DNA of 31,873 bases from a virus. The DNA lies in the IMG/VR virus record IMGVR_UViG_3300047376_000632, positions 1 through 31,873 of that record. The stretch is one strand, 5' to 3'. Position 1 is the stretch's first letter. Every line of letters starts with the position of its first letter. Below are positions 1-7,534 of the stretch, in pieces. The notes under the pieces were generated by a model that did no database searches, was not told where the DNA came from, and was given only the letters and a program-made list of their open reading frames with translations. The position numbers were made by a program, and so were the translations under genes.

Positions 1-630
1 AAGCGCAGTGATCCAGATCTTAAAATTAGTGTAGATCAAAACATGGGTATGTTAGATCGTGCAATGAAAGTAGTGACTGGCATGAGCGAAGGCATTACTG
101 AAGAAGAACTTGAAGAATACAAAAGTATTGCAAGTCTGCGCAACAGGTCAAGTTTGGATGCAATGGCTAGATTGCAGGATAGAAATAAACCAAAAGAGCC
201 TAAAGTAATTGAAATTCCAAAGGGCACACAATTAGATTTGTTTAAAAAAGCCAGTGAAGACATTGAAGAAGGAGCTCGTGAAATAGATCCTAAAAAGATG
301 CAAGCATACATGGACTTTAAGAAAGAAAATGACATAGATGGCAGTAGTGTGCGTATGGCTGTGGATAATCCAGATCATCCTGAAACAAAACGCATGATGA
401 CAAATGATGACTTTGCTAAAGCAGTAGATATGTACAAGAGTGCAGTAAAAGAAAGTGTTGAAGAATCACTTACAGAAGAACAGTTTGATGAAAAAGCAGG
501 TGAAAAAGATGCTTGTTATCGCAAAGTAAAATCACGCTACAAAGTATGGCCCAGTGCATATGCTAGTGGCGCACTAGTAAAATGTCGCAAGGTTGGTGCA
601 GCCAACTGGGGCAACAGTAAGAAGAAATAA
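1..630 (+). CDS. Phage protein with basic cysteine-bearing C-terminal module (5' partial)
   Basis: The reading frame is open from the first base, with no stop before the ATG at 43, and that ATG has no Shine-Dalgarno. I therefore take this as the 3' part of a longer gene. The visible part is mostly acidic and helical (EEELEEY, SVEESLTEEQFDE). It ends in a conserved-looking basic module starting DACYRKVKSRYKVWPSAY and containing a second cysteine (LVKCRKVGAANWGN). From memory, this module recurs at the ends of hypothetical proteins in T4-like marine phages; its function is unknown to me. The stop overlaps the next start (TAATG), so the three genes here are probably co-translated. A virion or DNA-associated role is inference only. 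Confidence 0.75.
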   Translation, partial: KRSDPDLKISVDQNMGMLDRAMKVVTGMSEGITEEELEEYKSIASLRNRSSLDAMARLQDRNKPKEPKVIEIPKGTQLDLFKKASEDIEEGAREIDPKKMQAYMDFKKENDIDGSSVRMAVDNPDHPETKRMMTNDDFAKAVDMYKSAVKESVEESLTEEQFDEKAGEKDACYRKVKSRYKVWPSAYASGALVKCRKVGAANWGNSKKK

Positions 631-938
631 TGCGTATAGTTGAACTACATGAAGATTTACGTGACTGGTTCGGCAAAGGCAAAGGCGGCGGTGCCGGTGG
701 TGGCGGCTGGGATGCTTATGATAGTAGTGGTAACCGCATTGGCAAGTGTGGCGATACAAAAGGTAAAGCAAAACCCAAGTGTTTGAGTAAGAGTGCTGCA
801 GCAAAACTGCGCAACGCAGACAAGAATAAAGATGGCAAAAAGGACGGCAAGGCAGGTATTGCTCGTGCAGTAAAGCGCAAGAGAGCAAAAGATCCAAATA
901 AGAATCGCAGGGGCAAAGCAAAGAACGTGAGTAACTAA
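630..938 (+). CDS. Small Lys/Arg-rich phage protein, possible packaged protein
   Basis: This 102-residue protein opens with MRIVELHEDLRDWF, then a Gly-rich linker (GKGKGGGAGGGG), then a very basic module: GKCGDTKGKAKPKCLSKS followed by Lys/Arg-rich sequence ending KNRRGKAKNVSN. The two cysteines and the basic tail suggest nucleic-acid or structural contact, but I recognise no catalytic domain. Modules of this kind recur in T4-like marine phages (established only as a hypothetical family). It overlaps both neighbours by one base (TAATG). The start is fixed by that coupling. The LHE near the N-terminus fits the (L/I)xE pattern cut by T4-type prohead protease, which would suit a packaged protein; this is inference. 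Confidence 0.75.
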   Translation: MRIVELHEDLRDWFGKGKGGGAGGGGWDAYDSSGNRIGKCGDTKGKAKPKCLSKSAAAKLRNADKNKDGKKDGKAGIARAVKRKRAKDPNKNRRGKAKNVSN

Positions 939-1924
939 TGAGAGCAAACGAGTTTATTACAGAGCAGCCAGTAAATACAACTAACGCACAGGGTGTGCAA
1001 ACTACTGTGGACAAAGCAGCAAACAGAGTTACTACAAAAGATGCAGGTGGTACAGTAGTAAAAGATCGCTCTGGCAATATGCGCAGTATAACAACTCCTA
1101 ACATTGGCGGCTTTCAAGCAAAACAAACATTTAGACCAGATGCTACTCCAGGATATGGACAAGCAACTAGCAAGTCAGGCGGCGTTACGCTTGATGTGAA
1201 GGGTAGCCCAGAGACTGGTTATACTCAAACAGCCAAGATGGGCCTTGGCGGGGTAAACGTGCAAGCCAAACAACGCTATAGTGGACAGAAAGAATTTGGT
1301 GCAAGTGCAACTTTGGCAAACAATAAAAAAATTAGTGCAACATCAACTATATCAAAGCCTGGTGCTAAACCTGTTACTAAAATGTCAATGAGTGAGTTTG
1401 AGGATGTACAAGCAGCAATCCGTGAGCATGTTGCTAAACGTGTTCCATTTACAGAGTGCATGTTCCGTCCAGGCAGTACTGCATTTACAGAGTTCTATCG
1501 TCAAGTGCGCGAGTGTGCAGACAAACTAAACTTGGATTGGGAAGATCAAGAACTGATTGCTACAGACATTGGTGAATGTATCATGGTAGAAGGTGAAATT
1601 GTAGCACTTGATGTACCTATGATTGAAGAAGAAGAACTTGATGAAGCAGAGTATCAAGGACGCAAAGTAAAACTTAACAGTCCAAAGCGTGGCGGACCTA
1701 AAAAGTTTTATGTATACACGAAGAATAAAAAAGGCAACGTGATCAAAGTATCATGGGGCGACACAACTGGACTTAGTGTAAAAGCAAAAGACAGAGGTGC
1801 AGTTAAAAGTTTTGTTGCACGCCATAAATGTAAACAGAAAAATGACAAAACAAAAGCAGGTTATTGGGCGTGTCGTACACCACGTTACAAGGCCCTAGGA
1901 GTTAAAGGCGGACAATGGTGGTAA
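938..1924 (+). CDS. Phage protein with capsid-targeting-like N-terminus and basic C-terminal module
   Basis: This 328-residue protein starts MRANEFITEQ, closely like the T4 internal-protein capsid-targeting peptide MKTYQEFIAE, including an IxE cleavage pattern. Residues about 10-150 are low-complexity, polar and repetitive. About 150-235 is a helical acidic region (MSEFEDVQAAIREHVAKR, then ECMFRPGS). The last 90 residues form a basic module (YQGRKVKLNSPKRGGPKKFY, then FVARHKCKQKN and WACRTPRYKA) of a type common in marine T4-like phages; I believe this corresponds to DUF6321, from memory. The layout suggests a protein packaged into the head and cleaved there. Function is inferred, not shown. 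The next gene overlaps its last 10 bases. Confidence 0.75.
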   Translation: MRANEFITEQPVNTTNAQGVQTTVDKAANRVTTKDAGGTVVKDRSGNMRSITTPNIGGFQAKQTFRPDATPGYGQATSKSGGVTLDVKGSPETGYTQTAKMGLGGVNVQAKQRYSGQKEFGASATLANNKKISATSTISKPGAKPVTKMSMSEFEDVQAAIREHVAKRVPFTECMFRPGSTAFTEFYRQVRECADKLNLDWEDQELIATDIGECIMVEGEIVALDVPMIEEEELDEAEYQGRKVKLNSPKRGGPKKFYVYTKNKKGNVIKVSWGDTTGLSVKAKDRGAVKSFVARHKCKQKNDKTKAGYWACRTPRYKALGVKGGQWW

Positions 1925-2190
1925 AACCTTACGAGGAAACCCAAGTCGCACCTAACATCAAGCATAGAACATTTAGAGAAGACGCAGACAACAGTGACCT
2001 TTGCTGGCACCGTGATGCTGAGGATCGTACAGTTCGTGTGTTAGAAGGTGCAGGATGGAGTCTACAGTTAGACAACCGTTTGCCCATGGCACTAGTTCCT
2101 GGCAGAGAATATTTCATTCCTGAAGCAGTTTATCACAGACTTATTAAAGGATCTAGTGATTTAACTGTTGAAATTACACAACATATCTAG
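1915..2190 (+). CDS. Small cupin-like phage protein
   Basis: This 91-residue protein carries the pattern LCWHRDAEDRTVRVLEGAGW, then FIPEAVYHRLIKG, then LTVEI. Alternating strands around H...D...R and a later YHRLI look like a single small cupin barrel, as seen in conserved hypothetical proteins of T4-like marine phages. A metal site could be formed by the histidines, but no substrate can be named. It begins inside the last codons of the upstream gene (10-base overlap; ATG GTG GTA). It ends just before a separate promoter for the radical SAM gene, so it closes the first co-transcribed block. Confidence 0.7.
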   Translation: MVVKPYEETQVAPNIKHRTFREDADNSDLCWHRDAEDRTVRVLEGAGWSLQLDNRLPMALVPGREYFIPEAVYHRLIKGSSDLTVEITQHI

Positions 2191-2196
2191 TATAAT
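2168..2196 (+). promoter_or_regulatory. Sigma70-type promoter, possibly giving a leaderless mRNA
   Basis: TTGAAA (2168-2173), a 17-base spacer, then TATAAT (2191-2196). The expected transcription start, 6-8 bases after the -10, falls on or next to the A of the ATG at 2203. There is no Shine-Dalgarno before that ATG. Confidence 0.7.
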
Positions 2197-2202
2197 ACAT
2201 TT

Positions 2203-3036
2203 ATGAAACAGGTATTACCTTTTTTAGAAACAATGATAACACAATCATGTCAACTAAGTTGCACGGGTTGTACAAACTATAGTGACTTAAGGCACAGTGG
2301 ATATGTAAAATGGCAATACGGTAAACGTGATCTAGAACAGTGGCTTGAACGCTTGGATATACCGGACTTTGGTATTATGGGCGGTGAACCGTTAATAAAT
2401 CCAGAAGTTAAACAATGGCTAATTGGTGTACGAGAACTTTTGCCAAATAGTCAGATACGCTTCACAACAAATGGATTACTATTAGAAAAGCATTGGGACA
2501 TTATTGAACTAATGCATGACTTGGGAAATGTAAGTTTTAAAATAACTGCACACACTCCTGAGTTGCTAGAACATACAATTAATAAAATAATGACGATGTA
2601 TGAATGGCGACCTGTGAATGAATATGGTATTGATAGATTAATAACTACTAACCAATTTAGGTTACATGTTAAGACACCACTGAGTTTTCTAAAAACATTT
2701 CGCAATGACTACGCAGATATGATGCCTTGTTATAGCGATCACAAGCAAGCATTTAATAGTTGTATACAGCAGACATGTCCTTTACTATACAAAGGAAAGA
2801 TATACAAGTGCAGTACCAGTGGCTTACTAAGCGATACACTGGCAAAGTTTGGTAATCCAAATATAGAGCATTGGCGGCAGTTTATACCCAAGGGAATATC
2901 TCCCACTAGTAACAGCGATGAAATACAAGAGTTTATAGCAAACTTTGGGAAACCTAACAACATATGTGCGCAATGTCCAACACACTTGGATAAAGAACAA
3001 ATAATAAATCATCTTGACACAGTTGCATTTAAATAG
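2203..3036 (+). CDS. Radical SAM protein with C-terminal cysteine-rich region
   Basis: Residues 16-23 hold the CxxxCxxC cluster motif (CQLSCTGC) that binds the SAM-coordinating 4Fe-4S cluster. GGEP follows at 60-63, and the FTTNGLLL segment fits the next strand of the partial TIM barrel. The C-terminal third has further cysteines (FNSCIQQTC, YKCSTSG and CAQC near residues 255-258), suggesting an auxiliary-cluster region of the SPASM/twitch kind. At 277 residues it is compact. It is not QueE, which lies at 30735. Substrate unknown: base, sugar or peptide modification are all possible. It has its own consensus promoter and apparently no leader. Confidence 0.85.
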   Translation: MKQVLPFLETMITQSCQLSCTGCTNYSDLRHSGYVKWQYGKRDLEQWLERLDIPDFGIMGGEPLINPEVKQWLIGVRELLPNSQIRFTTNGLLLEKHWDIIELMHDLGNVSFKITAHTPELLEHTINKIMTMYEWRPVNEYGIDRLITTNQFRLHVKTPLSFLKTFRNDYADMMPCYSDHKQAFNSCIQQTCPLLYKGKIYKCSTSGLLSDTLAKFGNPNIEHWRQFIPKGISPTSNSDEIQEFIANFGKPNNICAQCPTHLDKEQIINHLDTVAFK

Positions 3037-3042
3037 TATAAT
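3014..3042 (+). promoter_or_regulatory. Perfect-consensus sigma70 promoter for the dsbA-polymerase unit
   Basis: TTGACA (3014-3019), a 17-base spacer and TATAAT (3037-3042) match the sigma70 consensus at every position. The -35 lies inside the end of the radical SAM gene. AAGGAG at 3056-3061 then precedes the ATG at 3070 by 8 bases. Confidence 0.8.
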
Positions 3043-3069
3043 AACTTATAATCAATAAGGAGTACTCAC

Positions 3070-3327
3070 ATGAGTGACAGAGTTTTCGGGCCTGAAGAAA
3101 AGGCAAAACTAACACAACTAGTAAACGAAGGCATTACAGTAATGCAGGAAGTCGATGACCTTAATGATGGTCTCAACGATACAATCAAAGCAATTGCAGA
3201 AGAAATGCAGATTAAACCAAGTGTATTGAAAAAAGCATTGCGCACAGCATACAAAGCAGACTTTGACAAGCACAGTGACGAATACAGCGAACTTGAGAAC
3301 ATCCTGGCTACTGTAGGCAAAATCTAA
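3070..3327 (+). CDS. dsbA: DsbA-like double-stranded DNA-binding protein
   Basis: This 85-residue, mostly helical protein (LVNEGITVMQEVDDLNDGL, then IKAIAEEMQIKPSVLKKALR, then an acidic tail) matches in size and layout T4 DsbA, a small dsDNA-binding protein that acts at late promoters. The assignment rests on pattern and position: it lies just upstream of the DNA polymerase, in the block where T4-like marine phages keep such genes. It has a strong AAGGAG and a perfect sigma70 promoter, so it probably leads the 3070-6523 transcript. Confidence in the exact T4 orthology is moderate. Confidence 0.7.
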   Translation: MSDRVFGPEEKAKLTQLVNEGITVMQEVDDLNDGLNDTIKAIAEEMQIKPSVLKKALRTAYKADFDKHSDEYSELENILATVGKI

Positions 3328-3609
3328 GTGCAAAAAGTAAAACAATTTTGGATTAACAGTTACACCAGTGACAAGACTGCGTTTTGCTTTGAGTTAATTA
3401 GTTTTATCTTTACAGTGGGCGCAAGTATGTTGTTGGCAGTAAATGCTGACAATCCAAATATGTTAATTGTATATCCAGGATTTTTTATAGGCAGTCTTAC
3501 ACAACTGTATGCAAGTTGGCGCAGAGGAGCAGCATGGATTATGTTGCTTACCTTCTATTTTGCATGCATTAATGTGTTTGGATATGGAGTAGCGGCACTA
3601 TGGTGGTAG
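3328..3609 (+). CDS. Small membrane protein, about three transmembrane helices
   Basis: Starts with GTG directly after the upstream stop (TAAGTG). The 93 residues hold hydrophobic segments around residues 21-40 (FELISFIFTVGASMLL), 47-62 (LIVYPGFFIGSLTQLY) and 70-90 (AWIMLLTFYFACINVFGYG), with basic RR between the last two. I do not recognise the family firmly. It overlaps the next membrane gene by 10 bases, so the two are probably made together in similar amounts. An inner-membrane location is inferred. Possible roles include a small transporter half, a holin-like function or host membrane remodelling; nothing in the sequence chooses among them. Confidence 0.7.
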   Translation: MQKVKQFWINSYTSDKTAFCFELISFIFTVGASMLLAVNADNPNMLIVYPGFFIGSLTQLYASWRRGAAWIMLLTFYFACINVFGYGVAALWW

Positions 3610-3863
3610 ATTACTATACAATGCACTGGAGCGACCTAGTTGGACTAACAGGTATGCTATTACTAGTGTTTACTTTTTTTCTACTGCAAACAGATCGTAT
3701 AGATCCAAAAGGATTTAACTACAGTTTTTTTAATCTTTTAGTTGCTATATTCCTAGGAATTAACTTGTACTATAAGCCAGTTCTTGCTAATATAGTACTA
3801 GAAGTATTTTGGGCTTCAATGAGTTGTTGGGGTATATACAAATGGCACAAGGCAAATAAATGA
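3600..3863 (+). CDS. Small membrane protein, CBU_0592-like
   Basis: This 87-residue protein starts in the last codons of the gene before it (ATGGTGGTAG) and ends ATGA-coupled to the polymerase. Hydrophobic segments lie at about 11-28 (LVGLTGMLLLVFTFFLL), 39-56 (YSFFNLLVAIFLGINLY) and 60-80 (VLANIVLEVFWASMSCWGIY). The pattern DLVG...LL...Q..R......N...A......LY....L.N...E..W resembles the bacterial CBU_0592 family of small membrane proteins, whose function is unknown. Its position between a DNA-binding protein and the polymerase is unusual for a membrane gene and could reflect a role in anchoring or metabolite exchange; this is inference. Confidence 0.7.
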   Translation: MVVDYYTMHWSDLVGLTGMLLLVFTFFLLQTDRIDPKGFNYSFFNLLVAIFLGINLYYKPVLANIVLEVFWASMSCWGIYKWHKANK

Positions 3864-6523
3864 GTTATGTAGACGCTTATTTTGATAGGGAACGTGATCG
3901 TATCCATGTAGTGGAACGTGTAGATGGCAAACGTGAATACAAAGAGTATAGTGCCAACTATGTGTTTTATTATGATGATCAACGTGGCAAATACAAAACT
4001 ATCTTTGATACGCCTGTAAGTCGATTTGCAACACGCAATCGCAAAGAGTTTCAGCGTGAACTAAAAATACAAGGAGACAAAGGCACATACGAGAGTGACA
4101 TCAATCCAGTGTTCCGTTGTTTGGAAGAGAACTATCTAGGAGCAGAAGCACCTAAACTACAGACAGCGTTCTTTGATATTGAAGTAGATTTTCACAAAGA
4201 AAAAGGCTACAGTAGTCCTGACGATCCTTTTAATCCAATTACAGCAATTAGTATATACTTGGACTGGACAGATACACTTGTAACACTTGCTATCCCGCCC
4301 AGTGGTATGACAATGGATACTGCTAAAGACTTGTGCAAGCGTTTTGACAACACATACCTGTTTACAAGTGAGGCAGAGATGCTGGAAGTATTCCTGGACT
4401 TGTTAGATGATGCAGATATTATAAGTGGCTGGAACAGTGAAGGATATGATATACCCTATACAATTAATCGTATTACCCGTGTGCTTAGTAAAGATGACAA
4501 CCGCAAGTGGTGCTTGTTTGGACAACAGCCCAAAAAGCGCACATTTGAACGCTTTGGTAAAGAAAGCAATACATTTGATCTAGTAGGGCGTGTACACTTG
4601 GACTACATGCAACTGTATCGCAAATACACATATGAAGAACGTCACAGTTACACACTGGATGCTATTGGTGAACATGAACTTGATGAACGCAAGGTTGCAT
4701 ATGAAGGCACACTGGATCAGTTATACAATCAAGACTTTGAAAAGTTTATTGACTATAACAGGCAAGATACTGCACTGCTAAACAAACTGGATAAGAAACT
4801 ACGTTTTATTGATCTAAGTAACATTCTTGCACATGAGAATACTGTGCTACTAATGACTACCATGGGTGCTGTTGCACTAACAGAGCAAGCAATTATCAAT
4901 GACGCACATAGTCGTGGTATGGTTGTCCCCAATCGCAAAAGCAGAGACGATGGCCCAAAGATAGTAGCAGCAGGTGCATATGTTGCGTATCCTAAAAAAG
5001 GATTGCATGATTGGATTGGTGCTATTGATATTAACAGTTTGTATCCAAGTGTAATTCGCGCACTTAACATGGGTCCAGAAACTGTGGTAGGACAACTTCG
5101 TCAAACAATGACTGAACACATGTTGCGTGAAAAGACTGCAAGTGGTACAAGTTTTGCACAGGCTTGGGAAAATGAGTTTGGAAGTAGAGAGTATCGCGCA
5201 GTAATGAACATGGAGCGTGGTACTGAAATTACTATTGACTGGGAGAACGGTGACGAGGATACGCTAAGTGCGTATGATGTTTGGCGGCTAATGTTTGATA
5301 GTAATCAGCCCTGGACACTGAGTGCTAATGGCACTATCTTTACATATGAACGCAAGGGAGTTATTCCTGCACTGCTTGAACGTTGGTATGCAGAACGCAA
5401 AGTTATGCAGAAAGAACTAAAGAAAGCCAAGGATGAAGGCGGTGATGTTGAGTATTGGGACAAGCGACAGTTGGTTAAAAAGATTAACTTGAACAGTTTG
5501 TATGGTGCTATTCTAAATCCTGGCTGTAGATTCTATGACTTCCGTATAGGACAAAGCACAACACTTACAGGACGTTGTATTACAAAACGCATGGCTGAAA
5601 CTGTAAATGGATTACTAACGGGTAAAGAAGAATACACAGGCGATGCTATTGTGTATGGCGATACTGATAGTGTGTACTTCAGTGCATGGCCCATGATGCG
5701 AGAGGACGTTGAGGCAGGGCGGCAAGAGTGGACAAAAGAGATTGTTGCACAACTATATGATGGCATTGCAGATCAAGTCAATGAGGAGTTTCCTGTGTTT
5801 ATGGAACGTGCTTTTCATTGTCCGCGTGAGAATGGTGAGATTATTCGAGGCGGTAGAGAGATTGTTGCAACCAAAGGACTGTACATTACTAAGAAGCGTT
5901 ATGCAGCACTGATCTATGACCTAGAAGGTTTCCGTTTGGATACAGATGGCAAGCCCGGCAAAGTAAAAGCAATGGGCTTGGATTTGAAGCGCAGTGATAC
6001 GCCAAAAGTTATGCAGGATTTCCTTAGTGAACTACTACTGGATGTGCTTACTGGTTGTCAGCGCGAAGAAATTATTGAAAAAGTAAAAGAGTTTAAGAAT
6101 ACATTCCATGAGCGTCCAGGTTGGGAAAAAGGCACACCCAAGCGTGTTAACAACTTGACCAAGTACAGTGCTGAAGAAAAGCGACTGGGCAAAGCAAACA
6201 TGCCAGGGCACGTTAGAGCAGCAATGAACTGGAACAACATGCGTAAGATGAATGGCGACAAGTACAGCCAAGAGATTATGGATGGTGCTAAAACTATTGT
6301 GTGCAAACTTAAAAGCAATCCACTGGGATATACAAGTATAGGTTACCCAACGGATGAGACTCATTTGCCACAGTGGTTCAAGGAACTGCCCTTTGATAAT
6401 GGACTAATGGAAGCAACTATTGTAGATCAAAAGATTGACAACTTATTAAGTGTACTAGACTGGGATTTGAAAGGTGCAACGCAAACTGCTAATACATTTG
6501 ACGACTTATTCTCGTTTGAGTAA
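3860..6523 (+). CDS. 43: Family-B DNA polymerase, T4 gp43 type
   Basis: At 887 residues it is close to T4 gp43 (898). The 3'-5' exonuclease motifs are visible: Exo I FFDIEVD near residue 105, Exo II ISGWNSEGYDIP, and Exo III YNRQDT. The polymerase motifs follow: A (DINSLYPS, about 390), B (KKINLNSLYGA, about 540), C (YGDTDSVYF, about 600) and KKRY downstream. All catalytic acidic residues are present, so the enzyme should be an active replicative polymerase with proofreading. It works with the sliding clamp at 7535; the clamp loader is not in this window. Nearly all its 37 serines use AGT/AGC (one TCG), a codon signature useful for judging other genes here. Confidence 0.97.
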   Translation: MSYVDAYFDRERDRIHVVERVDGKREYKEYSANYVFYYDDQRGKYKTIFDTPVSRFATRNRKEFQRELKIQGDKGTYESDINPVFRCLEENYLGAEAPKLQTAFFDIEVDFHKEKGYSSPDDPFNPITAISIYLDWTDTLVTLAIPPSGMTMDTAKDLCKRFDNTYLFTSEAEMLEVFLDLLDDADIISGWNSEGYDIPYTINRITRVLSKDDNRKWCLFGQQPKKRTFERFGKESNTFDLVGRVHLDYMQLYRKYTYEERHSYTLDAIGEHELDERKVAYEGTLDQLYNQDFEKFIDYNRQDTALLNKLDKKLRFIDLSNILAHENTVLLMTTMGAVALTEQAIINDAHSRGMVVPNRKSRDDGPKIVAAGAYVAYPKKGLHDWIGAIDINSLYPSVIRALNMGPETVVGQLRQTMTEHMLREKTASGTSFAQAWENEFGSREYRAVMNMERGTEITIDWENGDEDTLSAYDVWRLMFDSNQPWTLSANGTIFTYERKGVIPALLERWYAERKVMQKELKKAKDEGGDVEYWDKRQLVKKINLNSLYGAILNPGCRFYDFRIGQSTTLTGRCITKRMAETVNGLLTGKEEYTGDAIVYGDTDSVYFSAWPMMREDVEAGRQEWTKEIVAQLYDGIADQVNEEFPVFMERAFHCPRENGEIIRGGREIVATKGLYITKKRYAALIYDLEGFRLDTDGKPGKVKAMGLDLKRSDTPKVMQDFLSELLLDVLTGCQREEIIEKVKEFKNTFHERPGWEKGTPKRVNNLTKYSAEEKRLGKANMPGHVRAAMNWNNMRKMNGDKYSQEIMDGAKTIVCKLKSNPLGYTSIGYPTDETHLPQWFKELPFDNGLMEATIVDQKIDNLLSVLDWDLKGATQTANTFDDLFSFE

Positions 6524-6531
6524 TATACGCA

Positions 6532-6539
6532 TATAAATA
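6532..6539 (+). promoter_or_regulatory. T4-type late promoter
   Basis: TATAAATA, the exact T4 late-promoter -10 sequence, lies 17 bases before the ATG at 6557. No sigma70 -35 accompanies it, as expected for a sigma-gp55-type promoter. It is the only exact copy I found in the window. Confidence 0.65.
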
Positions 6540-6556
6540 CAGTAGAGGTATAGTCG

Positions 6557-7468
6557 ATGAAACTAGTGGATAAAATGATACTGCTTACTCGTATGGAACA
6601 AAATAACAATGATTACGAGTTAGATGTTGTTGCTGATATCCAAAGACAGCATAGTTTTTATCAAGATCAAAAAAGACACTTTAAAGATAAAAGTTTACAT
6701 GAACAAAGCCAGAGTATTCTTGCGGAAATGGAACAACTTCATTACAAGTATAATGAAAGCCATAAACAAATAAAACAAAAAGTATCCGGTCTCCTAAGAG
6801 ACGAAGAAGTCAATATACTGCGCAATGACTATGGCAGATTCGATGCTACAGTACCCAGTTTTGAATTAATGACAGAACGTGCAGCAATACTGACTGATGA
6901 TCTAGTAAGAGAAATATCAAAAACAATTGGATACTACAGTGACTGGCGCTGGGCAGGTATTGAACTAAATCCCAGTGATGGGAAACTTACACGCAGTTTG
7001 CTTGCATGCGATCCTCTCTATGTTTACAGTGGAAATGTAGTTGATACAGACGTTGTTAAAAATAGATTTAACAAGTTTTTTGCAGAAAAACGTCTTATAT
7101 TTGCTGACACCTTTACACATCTACCTCAACGGCAATTGGGACTAGCAGTCAGTATTAACTCATATGAATTCTGGCCTCTGGATCCTATTAAACAAGAAAT
7201 GCAGCAGGTGTTTCATCTATTGAGACCAGGTGGTCATTATATTTTCACCTATAATGATTGTGAAAAATTGCCAGGACTTGATTTTTGTACAAATGATTTT
7301 CGTGCATATAACACCAAAACACTGATGACTAATATAGCATATGGCTTGGGTTTCGATATTGTAAAAGAGCACTGCTATAAAGATGCCCATAGTTGGTTAG
7401 TTGTAAAAAAACCTGGCGAACTAACCAGTCAAAAACTTACCTCGCCGCTGGTTGAAATTAAGTATTAA
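6557..7468 (+). CDS. SAM-dependent methyltransferase-like protein with coiled-coil N-terminus
   Basis: This 303-residue protein has a helical, probably coiled-coil N-terminal third (about 20-95; repeats of Q, K and E with hydrophobic spacing). Residues 134-147 (GIELNPSDGKLTRS) resemble motif I of class I methyltransferases. A later VSINSYEFWPL and LRPGGHYIFTYND (about 225-240) fit the end of the Rossmann sheet. The glycine-rich loop is degenerate (ELNPSDG), so activity is uncertain. It is preceded by an exact late promoter and lies between polymerase and clamp, so its timing differs from its neighbours. Target unknown: DNA, protein or small molecule are possible. Confidence 0.65.
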   Translation: MKLVDKMILLTRMEQNNNDYELDVVADIQRQHSFYQDQKRHFKDKSLHEQSQSILAEMEQLHYKYNESHKQIKQKVSGLLRDEEVNILRNDYGRFDATVPSFELMTERAAILTDDLVREISKTIGYYSDWRWAGIELNPSDGKLTRSLLACDPLYVYSGNVVDTDVVKNRFNKFFAEKRLIFADTFTHLPQRQLGLAVSINSYEFWPLDPIKQEMQQVFHLLRPGGHYIFTYNDCEKLPGLDFCTNDFRAYNTKTLMTNIAYGLGFDIVKEHCYKDAHSWLVVKKPGELTSQKLTSPLVEIKY

Positions 7469-7476
7469 AAATAATA

Positions 7477-7505
7477 TTGACATTTACCCTAAACCTAAAT
7501 ATAAT
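7477..7505 (+). promoter_or_regulatory. Perfect-consensus sigma70 promoter for the sliding clamp
   Basis: TTGACA (7477-7482), a 17-base spacer, then TATAAT (7500-7505). AAGGA at 7523-7527 sits 7 bases before the clamp ATG. Confidence 0.8.
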
Positions 7506-7534
7506 AATACTATTATAAACATAAGGAAACTTCG

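Noticed and set aside
574-1104. Minus-strand open frame across the first three genes
   Set aside because: Cysteine-rich nonsense composition and it crosses three well-supported coupled genes.
2203-3036. Radical SAM protein as a second QueE
   Set aside because: It has the plain CxxxCxxC and no QGEG start signature; its extra C-terminal cysteines are unlike QueE.
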